Positions 1 through 9,800 of a stretch of DNA of 58,592 bases are shown piece after piece. Where the stretch lies: assembly GCF_001646665.1 (NCBI RefSeq), contig NZ_LWBU01000110.1, positions 103,368 to 161,959 of the forward strand. The letters are read 5' to 3'. The number at the start of each line of letters is the position of its first letter. Position 1 is the first letter of the stretch. Position numbers and translations under genes: made by a program. The notes beneath the pieces are model-generated. The model was not told the DNA's origin. It saw nothing but the letters and a program-made list of their open reading frames with translations, and did not search any database. The DNA is from Streptomyces noursei. GTDB lineage: Bacteria; Actinomycetota; Actinomycetes; Streptomycetales; Streptomycetaceae.

Positions 1-23
1 CGGCACCTGATCGTCAGGTGCCG
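1..23 (-). terminator. hairpin downstream of the PAC2-family gene
   Basis: Perfect 10-bp stem (CGGCACCTGA / TCAGGTGCCG) with a TCG loop. It lies 24 bases past the stop codon of the minus-strand PAC2 gene. There is no U-tract, which is usual for actinobacterial terminators. Confidence 0.7.
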
Positions 24-46
24 CCCCGCCGTCGTGAGCGTCCGGT

Positions 47-1141
47 TCAGTCCTCGGAGGGACCGGGGGTGTCCGGGGTGTCCGGCGCGTCCGGTGCGCC
101 CCCGGCGTCCCGGGTCTCCGGTGCGCCCGGCGCCTCGCCGGCGCCCGGCAGGTCCCGCGCGTCCTGCGGGTCCGTGGAGGCGCCGTCACCGGCGCCGGTG
201 CCCGCCTCCTCGGCCTTCGGCGGCTTCGGCGGACGGGTCCGCCCGCTGGAGGTGTCGCGCAGGTACGAGCTGTCGCCGGACTCGGTCGCGTGGCCGGGCC
301 CGCCGTCCCGCCGCCGCAGGTACCGCTCGAACTCGCGCGCGATGGCCTCGCCCGACGCCTCGGGGAGTTCCGCGGTGTCCCGCGCCTCCTCCAGGGTCTG
401 GACGTACTCCGCCACCTCGCTGTCCTCGGACGCCAGCTGGTCCACCCCGACCTGCCAGGCCCGCGCGTCCTCCGCCAGCTCACCCAGCGGGATGCGGAGG
501 TCGATCAGGTCCTCCAGCCGGTTGAGGAGCGCCAGCGTCGCCTTGGGGTTGGGTGGCTGCGACACGTAGTGCGGCACCGCCGCCCACAGGCTGACCGCCG
601 GCACGCCCGCGTGCGTGCACGCCTCCTGGAGGATGCCGACGATGCCCGTCGGGCCTTCGTACCGGGTCTCCTCCAGGTCCATGGTGCGCGCGAGGTCCGG
701 GTCGGACGTGACGCCGCTGACCGGGACCGGCCGGGTGTGCGGGGTGTCGCCGAGCAGCGCGCCCAGGATCACCACCATCTCGACGCCCAGTTCATGGGCG
801 AAGCCGAGCAGTTCGTTGCAGAACGAGCGCCAGCGCATCGACGGCTCGATGCCGCGCACCAGTACCAGGTCGCGCGGCTTGTCACCGCCGACCCGGACCA
901 CCGAGAGCCGGGTGGTCGGCCAGGTGATCTTCCGTACTCCGCCGTCCAGGTACACCGTGGGCCGGTTGACCTGGAAGTCGTAATAGTCCTCGGCGTCGAG
1001 CGCCGCGAACACCTCGCCCTTCCACTCCCGTTCCAGGTGCGCGACCGCGGTGGAGGCGGCGTCGCCGGCGTCGTTCCAGCCCTCGAACGCGGCCACCATG
1101 ACCGGGTCGATCAGCTCGGGTACCCCCTCGAGCTCGATCAC
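47..1141 (-). CDS. PAC2 family protein (proteasome assembly chaperone-like)
   Basis: A 364-residue protein whose first ~285 residues match the actinobacterial PAC2 family (start IELEGVPELIDPVMVAAFEG, central GALLGDTPHTRP, GPTGIVGILQ). The family is named after eukaryotic proteasome assembly chaperone 2; its bacterial role is not established. The last ~75 residues are low-complexity, rich in Pro, Asp, Gly and Ala, and probably disordered. The GTG start is supported by a strong GGAAGGAGG ribosome binding site. A candidate -10 hexamer TAAGGT (minus strand, 1183-1178) lies upstream. It is transcribed alone and ends in a hairpin at the window edge. The Pup-proteasome locus is 18 kb away, so the chaperone-like name should not be taken as evidence of a functional link. 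Confidence 0.85.
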   Translation of the reverse strand: MIELEGVPELIDPVMVAAFEGWNDAGDAASTAVAHLEREWKGEVFAALDAEDYYDFQVNRPTVYLDGGVRKITWPTTRLSVVRVGGDKPRDLVLVRGIEPSMRWRSFCNELLGFAHELGVEMVVILGALLGDTPHTRPVPVSGVTSDPDLARTMDLEETRYEGPTGIVGILQEACTHAGVPAVSLWAAVPHYVSQPPNPKATLALLNRLEDLIDLRIPLGELAEDARAWQVGVDQLASEDSEVAEYVQTLEEARDTAELPEASGEAIAREFERYLRRRDGGPGHATESGDSSYLRDTSSGRTRPPKPPKAEEAGTGAGDGASTDPQDARDLPGAGEAPGAPETRDAGGAPDAPDTPDTPGPSED

Positions 1142-1516
1142 CCAGGCCTCCTTCCGAAGTTCCGTGCGTACGGACCAACCTTACGGCTTTCCGGAGGCCC
1201 GCCCGCAGCCCCCGTACGGGGATGAATGCTGTTCCGACCGGGAGCCACTACCCACGACGACCGGGGGAAACACGGGGGGAAGGCGGCCGGTTCGCGCGGG
1301 CACCGCCCGCCGGGCGGCGGGCCGGGGCCGCGCACCGCGGCGCCGGCGGTGGTCCGGCGGCGGCCCCGACGGTGGTCCGGTGGAACTCCCGGCCCCCGGC
1401 GGCCGGTTCACCCGCCCGGAGGTCCGCCCGCCCGCCCGACGGCCGTGCGGGCCGCCGTGCCGGGCTGCCCGGCGGGGCGGGGGAGCCGGATCGCTGACGG
1501 GTGGCCGGGCCGTGCG

Positions 1517-1555
1517 CCCGGCGACCGGACCGCTGACCGGCCCGGCGACCGGACC
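1517..1555. repeat. two 15-bp direct repeats
   Basis: CCCGGCGACCGGACC occurs at 1517-1531 and again at 1541-1555 inside the non-coding gap between glpD and the PAC2 gene. The function is unknown; it may be simple GC-rich drift. Confidence 0.6.
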
Positions 1556-1615
1556 ATGCGCCCGGTCCGCCGACCGTGGCCGGCGGCCGGGCCCGCGGTG
1601 CGGCGGACGCACGGC

Positions 1616-1645
1616 GAGGGCGGCCCCCCTGGGGGAGCCGCCCTC
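1616..1645 (-). terminator. terminator of the glpFKD operon
   Basis: GAGGGCGGC pairs with GCCGCCCTC around an inner CCCCC/GGGGG, with one bulged A. It lies about 30 bases beyond the glpD stop codon on the minus strand. Confidence 0.7.
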
Positions 1646-1677
1646 ATGACCGCGGGGCCGTGGCCCGGTCCGTACGG

Positions 1678-3288
1678 TCAGGCCTTCTTGCCGAGCACGT
1701 CCTCGACCCGGGTGCGGATCTCGTCCGTCGCCAGGCCCCGGATGGTCAGGGTCGTGCGGCGGCGCAGCACGTCGTCCGCGGTCTCGGCCCACTCGTGGTC
1801 GCGGGCGTAGGCGACCTGGGCCCAGATCTCCGGCGCGTCCGGGTGGATGCGCTCGGCGAGCTGCGGGTCGTCGTTGGCCAGGCGCGCGATGTCGAAGGAG
1901 AGCGAGCCGTAGTGCGTGGCCAGGTGGCGGGCGGTGTCGGCGGCCATGCGCGGGCCGGGCGTGCCGCCGTCGACGAGCAGCCGGTGGGCCACCGCGTTCG
2001 GGTTGGCTATGCCGGGCAGCGGCAGCTTCTTCGGGAGCCGGGAGATCGGCTCCATGTCCTCGCCGAGCGGGTGGCCGGGCAGGGACGCCAGCTTGTTCAT
2101 CACCGTACGGCCGATGTGGCGGAAGGTCGTCCACTTGCCGCCGGCCACCGACAGCATGCCGCCGCGGCCCTCGGTGACGACCGTCTCGCGCTTGGCCTTG
2201 GAGGTGTCGCCGGGCCCGCCGGGAAGGACCCGCAGACCGGCGAACGAGTAGGTGATCAGGTCCCGGGACAGCTGCTGGTCGCGGATGGAGAACGCGGCCT
2301 CGTCCAGGATCTGGGTGATGTCCTGCTCGTTGACCGCGACCTCGCCCGGGTCGCCCTCGTACTCCTCGTCGGTGGTACCGAGCAGCAGCATGTCCTCCCA
2401 GGGGAGGGCGAAGGTGATGCGGTACTTGTCGATCGGGGTGGCGAGCGCGGCCTTCCAGGGGGAGGTGCGCTTCAGGACGAGGTGCGCGCCCTTGGAGAGG
2501 CGGATGGAGGGGGCCGCGTTCGGGTCCTCCATCCGGCGCAGGTGGTCGACCCACGGGCCGGTGGCGTTGAGGACCAGGCGGGCGTCGACGCCGAACTCGT
2601 CGCCGCTGGTGCGGTCCCGCAGGTCGGCGCCGGTGACCCGGCCCTTGGTGAAGCGGAGTCCGGTGACCTCGGCGTGGTTGAGGACGGTGGCGCCCGCGTC
2701 GACGGCGGCGCGGACCGTCATCAGGGCCATGCGGGCGTCGTTCATCTGGTCGTCGCCGTACACGGCCACGGCCTTCAGGTTGTCGGTGCGCAGCTCCGGC
2801 ACGTCCTGGGCGGCCTTGGCGGGGCTCAGGAGGTGGCCGACGCCGTCGCCGAAGGCGGAGAGCGCCGAGTAGGCGAAGACGCCCGCGCCGAGCTTGGCGG
2901 CGCCGTGCGGTCCGCCCTTGTAGACCGGCAGGTAGAAGGTGAGCGGGTTGGCCAGGTGCGGGGCGACCTGGCGGGAGACCGCACGGCGCTCGAAGTGGTT
3001 CTCCGCGACCAGCTTCACCGCGCCGGTCTGCAGGTAGCGCAGACCGCCGTGGAGGAGCTTGGAGGAGGCGGAGGAGGTGGCGCCGGCGAAGTCGCCGGCG
3101 TCCACCAGGGCCACCCGCAGCCCGGACTGCGCGGCGTGCCAGGCCGTGGAGATGCCCAGGATGCCGCCGCCGATCACCAGGAGGTCGTAGGTGGCCTTGG
3201 AGAGCTGCTCCCGCGTCTCGGCACGGCTCGGCAGGGAACCGGCAGCCGGGTGCGTCCCGAGGGAGGGGACGCTCTGCAGGGTGGTCAT
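1678..3288 (-). CDS. glpD: aerobic glycerol-3-phosphate dehydrogenase
   Basis: FAD-dependent oxidation of sn-glycerol-3-phosphate to dihydroxyacetone phosphate, passing electrons to the membrane quinone pool. The 536-residue protein has an N-terminal Rossmann dinucleotide-binding motif (VIGGGILG, residues 38-45), the DAO-family body with LALATPIDKYRITFALPWED-like substrate region, and the C-terminal helical domain usual for GlpD. This is gylB in Streptomyces nomenclature. It starts six bases after the glpK stop codon, and the last codons of glpK (GAGGAG) supply its ribosome binding site, so the two are translationally coupled. It is the last gene of the glycerol operon. Confidence 0.95.
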   Translation of the reverse strand: MTTLQSVPSLGTHPAAGSLPSRAETREQLSKATYDLLVIGGGILGISTAWHAAQSGLRVALVDAGDFAGATSSASSKLLHGGLRYLQTGAVKLVAENHFERRAVSRQVAPHLANPLTFYLPVYKGGPHGAAKLGAGVFAYSALSAFGDGVGHLLSPAKAAQDVPELRTDNLKAVAVYGDDQMNDARMALMTVRAAVDAGATVLNHAEVTGLRFTKGRVTGADLRDRTSGDEFGVDARLVLNATGPWVDHLRRMEDPNAAPSIRLSKGAHLVLKRTSPWKAALATPIDKYRITFALPWEDMLLLGTTDEEYEGDPGEVAVNEQDITQILDEAAFSIRDQQLSRDLITYSFAGLRVLPGGPGDTSKAKRETVVTEGRGGMLSVAGGKWTTFRHIGRTVMNKLASLPGHPLGEDMEPISRLPKKLPLPGIANPNAVAHRLLVDGGTPGPRMAADTARHLATHYGSLSFDIARLANDDPQLAERIHPDAPEIWAQVAYARDHEWAETADDVLRRRTTLTIRGLATDEIRTRVEDVLGKKA

Positions 3289-3294
3289 GTCGAT

Positions 3295-4821
3295 TTACTC
3301 CTCGTCCTCGATCCAGCCCATGGTCCGCTCGACGGCCTTGAGCCAGTTCTTGTACTCGCTGTCACGCTTGTCAGCGTCCATGCGGGGGGTCCACTCGGCG
3401 GCCCTGCGCCAGTTGGCGCGCAGCGCGTCGGTGTCGGGCCAGAAGCCGACGGCCAGGCCGGCGGCGTAGGCGGCGCCGAGGCAGGTCGTCTCGGCGACCA
3501 TGGGGCGCACCACGGGGGCGTCCACGAAGTCCGAGAGGGTCTGCATCAGCAGGTTGTTGGAGGTCATGCCGCCGTCGACCTTGAGCGCTGCCAGTTCGAC
3601 GCCGGAGTCCTTCGTCATGGCGTCGGTGATCTCGCGGGTCTGCCAGGCGGTGGCCTCGAGCACGGCGCGCGCGATGTGCGCCTTGGTGACGTACCGGGTG
3701 AGGCCGGCGATCACACCGCGGGCGTCGGAGCGCCAGTACGGGGCGAACAGGCCGGAGAAGGCCGGTACGAAGTACGCGCCGCCGTTGTCCTCGACCGAGG
3801 ACGCGAGCGTCTCGATCTCGGCGGCGGAGTTGATCAGGCCCATCTGGTCGCGCATCCACTGCACCAGGGAGCCGGTGACGGCGATGGAGCCTTCCAGGGC
3901 GTACACCGGGGCCTGGTCGCCGATCTTGTAACCGACGGTGGTGATCAGACCCGAGTAGGAGTTGATGATCTTTTCGCCGGTGTTCAGCAGCAGGAAGGTG
4001 CCGGTGCCGTACGTCGACTTGGCCTCGCCCTCGGAGAAGCAGGTCTGGCCGAAGAGGGCCGCCTGCTGGTCGCCGAGCGCGGAGGCGACCGGGACGCCGT
4101 CCAGGACGCCGCCCTTGACGTGGCCGTAGACCTCGGCGGAGGAGCGGATCTCCGGCAGGACCGTGAGCGGGACCTCCATGGACTGGGCGATCTTGTCGTC
4201 CCACTCCATGTTGTGGAGGTTCATGAGCATGGTCCGCGAGGCGTTGGTGACGTCGGTGACGTGGCGACCGCCGTCCACACCGCCCGTGAGGTTCCAGATG
4301 ACCCAGGAGTCCATGGTGCCGAAGAGGATGTCGCCGCGCTCGGCGCGCTCGCGCAGGCCCTCGACGTTGTCCAGCATCCAGCGGATCTTCGGGCCGGCGA
4401 AGTACGACGCGAGCGGCAGGCCGGTCTCGCGGCGGAAGCGGTCCTGGCCGACGTTGCGGCCGAGCTCCCGGCAGAGGGCGTCGGTGCGGGTGTCCTGCCA
4501 GACGATGGCGTTGTGGACGGGCTCACCGGTGTTCTTGTCCCACAGCAGCGTGGTCTCGCGCTGGTTGGTGATGCCGATCGCCTTGACGTCGGCGGAGGTG
4601 ATGCCGGCCTTCTCGATGGCGCCGGCGACGACCTCCTGGACGTTGGTCCAGATCTCGGCGGCGTCGTGCTCCACCCAGCCCGGCTTGGGGAAGATCTGCT
4701 CGTGCTCCTTCTGGTCGACGGAGACGATGCGTCCGTCGCGGTCGAAGACGATGCAGCGGCTGGAGGTGGTGCCCTGGTCGATGGCGGCGATGAACGGGCC
4801 GGCGGTGTGTGCGTCGGTCAC
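3295..4821 (-). CDS. glpK: glycerol kinase
   Basis: ATP-dependent phosphorylation of glycerol to glycerol-3-phosphate; FGGY sugar-kinase family. The protein has 508 residues. The N-terminal phosphate-binding motif [15 protein letters not shown] is at residues ~13-27, and the family signatures [15 protein letters not shown] and [16 protein letters not shown] are present. The GTG start has GGGAG upstream. It lies between glpF (32-base gap) and glpD (6-base gap) in one minus-strand operon. The product depends on GlpF for substrate and feeds GlpD. It corresponds to gylA in Streptomyces. Confidence 0.96.
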   Translation of the reverse strand: MTDAHTAGPFIAAIDQGTTSSRCIVFDRDGRIVSVDQKEHEQIFPKPGWVEHDAAEIWTNVQEVVAGAIEKAGITSADVKAIGITNQRETTLLWDKNTGEPVHNAIVWQDTRTDALCRELGRNVGQDRFRRETGLPLASYFAGPKIRWMLDNVEGLRERAERGDILFGTMDSWVIWNLTGGVDGGRHVTDVTNASRTMLMNLHNMEWDDKIAQSMEVPLTVLPEIRSSAEVYGHVKGGVLDGVPVASALGDQQAALFGQTCFSEGEAKSTYGTGTFLLLNTGEKIINSYSGLITTVGYKIGDQAPVYALEGSIAVTGSLVQWMRDQMGLINSAAEIETLASSVEDNGGAYFVPAFSGLFAPYWRSDARGVIAGLTRYVTKAHIARAVLEATAWQTREITDAMTKDSGVELAALKVDGGMTSNNLLMQTLSDFVDAPVVRPMVAETTCLGAAYAAGLAVGFWPDTDALRANWRRAAEWTPRMDADKRDSEYKNWLKAVERTMGWIEDEE

Positions 4822-4853
4822 GGTTGCTCCCGTAAGTGTGTGAGAAGGACGGC

Positions 4854-5645
4854 TCAGGCGAACGCGATGTTGTAGATACCCGCGGCGAGGGCTCCGCCGA
4901 TCAGCGGGCCGACGACGGGGATCCAGGCGTAGCCCCAGTCGGAGCCGCCCTTGTTCGGCAGCGGGAGGAGGGCGTGCACGATGCGCGGACCGAGGTCACG
5001 GGCGGGGTTGATGGCGTAGCCGGTCGGGCCGCCGAGCGAGAGGCCGATGGAGACCACGACGAACGCGACCATCAGACCGCCGAGCACGCCCAGGCCCTTG
5101 CCGCTGTCGTTGAGGCCCTGCGTGAGGACCGCGAGGACCAGCACGACGGTGCCGAGTATCTCGGTGGCCAGGTTCTGCCAGACGTTGCGGATCTCGGGGC
5201 CGGTGGAGAAGACGCCGAGCACGGGGCCGGCGTTGCCGGCGGACTCGTTGTGCGGGCCCTCGATCGCCTTGTCGGCGGGGTCGCCCACGATCTCGCGGTC
5301 GGTGAGGTGCGCGTGGAACTGCCCGTAGTAGGCGATCCACACCAGCGCCGCGCCGATCATGGCGCCGAGCAGTTGGCCCGCGAAGTAGACCGGGACGTTC
5401 TTCCAGTCCCCGTCCTTGATCGCGATGCCGACCGTGACGGCGGGGTTGAGGTGGGCGCCGGACAGCGAGCCCGTCATGTAGACGGCGGTCAGGACCGCGA
5501 AGCCCCACCCGAAGGTGATGGCCAGCCAGCCGGCGTTCTGCGCCTTGGAGCGCTTGAGTACGACGGCGGCGACCACGCCACCGCCGAGCAGGATGAGTAC
5601 GGCGGTACCAATGATCTCGCCGATGAAGATGTCGGAGCTGGACAC
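4854..5645 (-). CDS. glpF: glycerol facilitator (MIP/aquaglyceroporin)
   Basis: A 263-residue membrane channel of the MIP family for passive glycerol entry. Both pore NPA motifs are visible: [11 protein letters not shown] around residue 68 and [12 protein letters not shown] around residue 205. The Asp after the second NPA motif (NPARD) is the glycerol-facilitator type rather than the pure water-channel type. About six hydrophobic helices are evident. The GTG start follows AAAGGAGT with good spacing. It is the first gene of the glpF-glpK-glpD operon (gylC) and is preceded by a candidate GylR operator. Confidence 0.93.
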   Translation of the reverse strand: MSSSDIFIGEIIGTAVLILLGGGVVAAVVLKRSKAQNAGWLAITFGWGFAVLTAVYMTGSLSGAHLNPAVTVGIAIKDGDWKNVPVYFAGQLLGAMIGAALVWIAYYGQFHAHLTDREIVGDPADKAIEGPHNESAGNAGPVLGVFSTGPEIRNVWQNLATEILGTVVLVLAVLTQGLNDSGKGLGVLGGLMVAFVVVSIGLSLGGPTGYAINPARDLGPRIVHALLPLPNKGGSDWGYAWIPVVGPLIGGALAAGIYNIAFA

Positions 5646-5773
5646 CCGCGACTCCTTTGTCCTTCGTCCAGGGGAAGGCGAACCCCGGGTCCCTCCGGTG
5701 GTCCGCGCCCTCAGGTGAGGGCGTTAACCGGCCTCCTGGCGTTGCCACACTCTAGCGCGTATTGCCGGTAGGT

Positions 5774-5789
5774 GTTCGACAATGCCGAC
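5774..5789. promoter_or_regulatory. candidate GylR operator upstream of glpF
   Basis: GTTCGACAATGCCGAC shares its first 12 bases with the site in front of gylR (6665-6681) and lies 128 bases before the glpF start codon. GylR is known to repress both its own gene and gylCAB in S. coelicolor. Assigning these bases as the operator is inference from the shared sequence. Confidence 0.6.
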
Positions 5790-5879
5790 CGATGAACGGC
5801 AGTTTTGCCCCCTGGTAAACGTGGCGTCAAGAGTTCTGTTGGCCGAAACTCGTTCGTTACCGATGATGCGCCCGAGGCG

Positions 5880-6644
5880 TCAGAAGCGCCCGGCGCCCAG
5901 ATCCCGGGAGACCGCGCGGGCGCAGTCCCGCACCGCCGCCACCAGCTCCTGGCGCAGCTCCCCGTCGTCGCAGACCCGCTCCACGGCGCCCGTGATGGCG
6001 ACCGCCCCCACCGGCATGCGGCGCCGGTCGTGGATGGGGGCGGCCACCGAGGCCACGCCCTCCCACGTCTCCTCCACGTCCGCCGCCCAGCCGCGCGCCC
6101 GGGTCATGTCGAGCACCGCCTCGAAGTCCTCCAGGTCCGTGACCGTCCGCGGGGTGTACGCCTTGCGCTCGACCTCCAGGACCTCCGTGTGCGCCACCGG
6201 GTCGTACGCGGACAGGACCTTGCCCAGTGCCGTGGAGTGCAGCGGCTGCATGGCCCCGACCTCCAGGACCTGGCGGCTGTCGTCGGGCCGGAAGACGTGG
6301 TGCACGACGAGCACGCCGTGCTGGTGCAGCACGCCCAGGTGGACGCTCTCGCCGCTGGAGCGGGCCAGGTCGTCGGTCCACACCAGGGCGCGGGCGCGCA
6401 GCTCGTGCACGTCGAGGTAGCTGTTGCCCAGGCGCAGCAGCTCCGCGCCGAGCTGGTAGCGGCCGGAGGCGGGGTCCTGCTCCACGAAGCCCTCCGCCTG
6501 GAGGGTGCGCAGGATCCCGTGCGCCGTACCCTTGGCCAGGTCCAGCGACGACGCGATGTCCGACAGTCCGAGTCGGCGCTCGCCGCCGGCGAGCAGTCGC
6601 AGCATCGCTGCCGCTCGTTCCAGCGACTGGATGTTCTTCGGCAT
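5880..6644 (-). CDS. gylR: IclR-family glycerol operon repressor
   Basis: A 254-residue regulator, the same length as S. coelicolor GylR. The N-terminal winged helix-turn-helix spans about residues 1-65 (NIQSLERAAAMLRLLAGGER, then LSDIASSLDLAKGTAHGILR). The C-terminal IclR effector domain follows (HSTALGKVLSAYDP, DVEETWEGVASVAAPIHD, GAVAITGAVER). I chose the internal ATG at 6644 because GGAGAAAGG precedes it and it gives the family N-terminus; a longer frame to 6710 has no support. It is transcribed toward glpFKD and probably responds to glycerol-3-phosphate or glycerol, as shown for the S. coelicolor protein. Confidence 0.93.
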   Translation of the reverse strand: MPKNIQSLERAAAMLRLLAGGERRLGLSDIASSLDLAKGTAHGILRTLQAEGFVEQDPASGRYQLGAELLRLGNSYLDVHELRARALVWTDDLARSSGESVHLGVLHQHGVLVVHHVFRPDDSRQVLEVGAMQPLHSTALGKVLSAYDPVAHTEVLEVERKAYTPRTVTDLEDFEAVLDMTRARGWAADVEETWEGVASVAAPIHDRRRMPVGAVAITGAVERVCDDGELRQELVAAVRDCARAVSRDLGAGRF

Positions 6645-6664
6645 CGCCCGGCCTTTCTCCCTCA

Positions 6665-6681
6665 GTTCGACAATGCTGAAC
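6665..6681. promoter_or_regulatory. candidate GylR operator upstream of gylR
   Basis: GTTCGACAATGCTGAAC is an imperfect palindrome of form GTTCnnCAnTGnnGAAC, 21 bases before the gylR start. The same 12-base core recurs before glpF, consistent with autoregulation. Confidence 0.7.
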
Positions 6682-6881
6682 ACTATCGGTCGTTGTCGAC
6701 CTTGAGCCACATCGCCGACTCCCCCCGGCGGTGCGTGCGAACGGAGGACGCCGCCCCAGCATGCCGTCCCACCACCTGGAACAAGATGTCCGCCCCGGCG
6801 GGTACGCGGTTACTCTGGCCCGGTGCGCCCTCCCCCCGAGGGCGCAAAGCCGACAGCCGTCGCATCCCTGGGAGCTCATCC

Positions 6882-9800
6882 ATGGCCTCGTCGCCGACCC
6901 CTTCCGCTGACAGCAGGACCCGCGCCGCCGCCCTCCGGGAGGCGCTCGCCTCCCGCGTGGTCGTGTCCGACGGAGCCATGGGCACGATGCTCCAGGCGCA
7001 GGACCCCACGCTCGAGGACTTCGAGGGCCTGGAGGGCTGCAACGAGATCCTCAACGTCTCCCGGCCCGACATCGTCCGCACGGTCCACGAGGAGTACTTC
7101 TCCGCCGGCGTCGACTGCGTGGGGACCAACACCTTCAACGCGAACTTCTCCGCCCTCGGCGAGTACGACATCTCCGACCGCATCCTGGAGCTGTCCGAGG
7201 CGGGTGCCCGGATCGCCCGCGAGACCGCTGACCGGTTCACCGCCGGTGACGGCCGTCAGCGCTGGGTGCTCGGCTCGATGGGCCCCGGCACCAAGCTGCC
7301 CACCCTGGGGCACGTCGCGTACGGCACCCTCCGCGCCGCCTACCAGCAGAACGCCGAGGGCCTGATCGCCGGCGGCGCCGACGCCCTCCTCGTCGAGACC
7401 ACCCAGGACCTCCTCCAGACCAAGGCCGCGATCCTCGGCGCCCGCCGCGCCCTGGAGATCGCCGGCCTCGACCTGCCGCTGATCTGTTCGGTCACCGTCG
7501 AGACCACCGGCACCATGCTGCTCGGCTCCGAGATCGGCGCGGCGCTCACCGCGCTGGAGCCGCTCGGCATCGACATGATCGGTCTGAACTGCGCCACGGG
7601 CCCGGCGGAGATGAGCGAGCACCTGCGGTACCTGGCCCGCCACTCGCGCGTGCCGCTGTCCTGCATGCCCAACGCGGGCCTGCCGGTGCTGGGCAAGGAC
7701 GGCGCGCACTACCCGCTGACGGCGCCGGAGCTGGCGGACGCCCAGGAGGCCTTCGTGCGCGAGTACGGGCTGTCGCTGGTGGGCGGCTGCTGCGGTACGA
7801 CGCCGGAGCACCTGCGCCAGGTCGTCGAGCGGGTCCGCGGCCTCGCCCCGGCCGAGCGCCGGCCCCACCCGGAGCCGGGTGCCGCCTCGCTCTACCAGAC
7901 CGTGCCCTTCCGCCAGGACACCGCGTACATGGCGATCGGCGAGCGGACCAACGCCAACGGTTCGAAGAAGTTCCGGGAGGCGATGCTGGAGGGTCGCTGG
8001 GACGACTGTGTGGAGATGGCCCGCGACCAGATCCGCGAGGGCGCCCACATGCTGGACCTGTGCGTGGACTACGTCGGCCGGGACGGCGTCGCCGACATGG
8101 AGGAGCTGGCCGGCCGCTTCGCCACCGCCTCGACCCTGCCGATCGTGCTGGACTCCACCGAGGTGGAGGTCATCCGGGCCGGGCTGGAGAAGCTCGGCGG
8201 CCGCGCGGTGATCAACTCGGTGAACTACGAGGACGGCGATGGGCCCGAGTCCCGCTTCGCCAGGGTCACGGCGCTCGCCAAGGAGCACGGCGCCGCCCTC
8301 ATCGCGCTCACCATCGACGAGGAGGGGCAGGCCCGCACCGTCGAGACCAAGGTCGCGATCGCCGAACGGCTGATCGCCGACCTGACGGGCAACTGGGGCA
8401 TCCACGAGTCCGACATCCTGATCGACACCCTGACCTTCACCATCTGCACCGGCCAGGAGGAGTCCCGCAAGGACGGCATCGCCACCATCGAGGCGATCCG
8501 GGAGCTGAAGCGGCGTCACCCGGACGTGCAGACCACGCTGGGTCTGTCGAACATCTCCTTCGGCCTGAACCCCGCCGCCCGGATCCTGCTGAACTCCGTC
8601 TTCCTCGACGAGTGCGTCAAGGCCGGGCTGGACTCGGCGATCGTGCACGCCAGCAAGATCCTGCCGATCGCCCGCTTCGACGAGGAGCAGGTCACCTGCG
8701 CCCTCGACCTCATCTACGACCGGCGCACCGAGGGCTATGACCCGCTCCAGAGGCTGATGGAGCTGTTCGAGGGCGTCAACACCAAGTCGATGAAGGCGGG
8801 CAAGGCCGAGGAGCTGGCCGCGCTGCCGCTGGAGGAGCGGCTCAAGCGCCGGATCATCGACGGGGAGAAGAACGGCCTGGAGGCCGACCTCGACGAGGCG
8901 CTCACCACCCGTCCGGCCCTGGACATCGTCAACGACACCCTGCTGGACGGGATGAAGGTCGTCGGTGAGCTGTTCGGCTCCGGCCAGATGCAGCTGCCGT
9001 TCGTGCTCCAGTCCGCCGAGGTGATGAAGACCGCGGTGGCCCATCTGGAGCCGCACATGGAGAAGACCGACGACGACGGCAAGGGCACCATCGTCCTGGC
9101 CACCGTGCGCGGCGACGTCCACGACATCGGCAAGAACCTCGTCGACATCATCCTGTCCAACAACGGCTACAACGTCGTCAACCTCGGCATCAAGCAGCCG
9201 GTTTCGGCCATCCTCGAAGCCGCGGACGAGCACAAGGCCGACGTCATCGGCATGTCCGGCCTCCTGGTCAAGTCGACCGTGATCATGAAGGAGAACCTGG
9301 AGGAGCTCAACGCCCGCAACCTGGCGGCGAAGTACCCGGTCATCCTCGGCGGCGCCGCCCTCACCCGCGCGTACGTCGAACAGGACCTGCACGAGATCTA
9401 CCAGGGCGAAGTCCGCTACGCGCGGGACGCGTTCGAGGGCCTGCGGCTGATGGACGCCCTCATCGCCGTCAAGCGCGGTGTCCCCGGCGCCACCCTGCCG
9501 GAGCTCAAGCAGCGGCGCGTGCGGCCCACCGCGGGCGCCGTGGTGGACGAGCCGGCCCCCGAGGGCGGCGTCCGCTCCGACGTGGCAACCGACAACCCCG
9601 TGCCCGCCCCGCCGTTCTGGGGCACCCGGGTCGTCAAGGGCATCCAGCTCAAGGAGTACGCCTCCTGGCTGGACGAGGGCGCCCTCTTCAAGGGCCAGTG
9701 GGGCCTGAAGCAGGCCCGCGCGGGCGACGGCCCGACGTACGAGGAGCTCGTGGAGACGGAGGGCCGTCCGCGGCTGCGCGGCTGGCTGGACCAGCTCCAC

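Larger units (their letters stand above)
1142..1677. other. 536-bp intergenic region
   Basis: No convincing gene. The open frames crossing it are antisense or frame-shifted shadows of glpD and lack ribosome binding sites. It holds the promoter of the PAC2 gene at its left end, a pair of 15-bp direct repeats (CCCGGCGACCGGACC at 1517-1531 and 1541-1555, period 24), and the terminator of the glycerol operon at its right end. From memory, S. coelicolor has an additional gene, gylX, after gylB; I do not see a credible counterpart here. Confidence 0.6.

Noticed and set aside
1576..4875. 1099-codon open frame antisense to glpD and glpK
   Set aside because: High-GC shadow frame: low-complexity Val/Gly/Arg/Asp composition, no ribosome binding site, and fully overlapping two well-identified genes.
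6711..6881. Cobalamin riboswitch before metH
   Set aside because: Looked for a B12 box and associated stems; the 170 bases show no convincing match.
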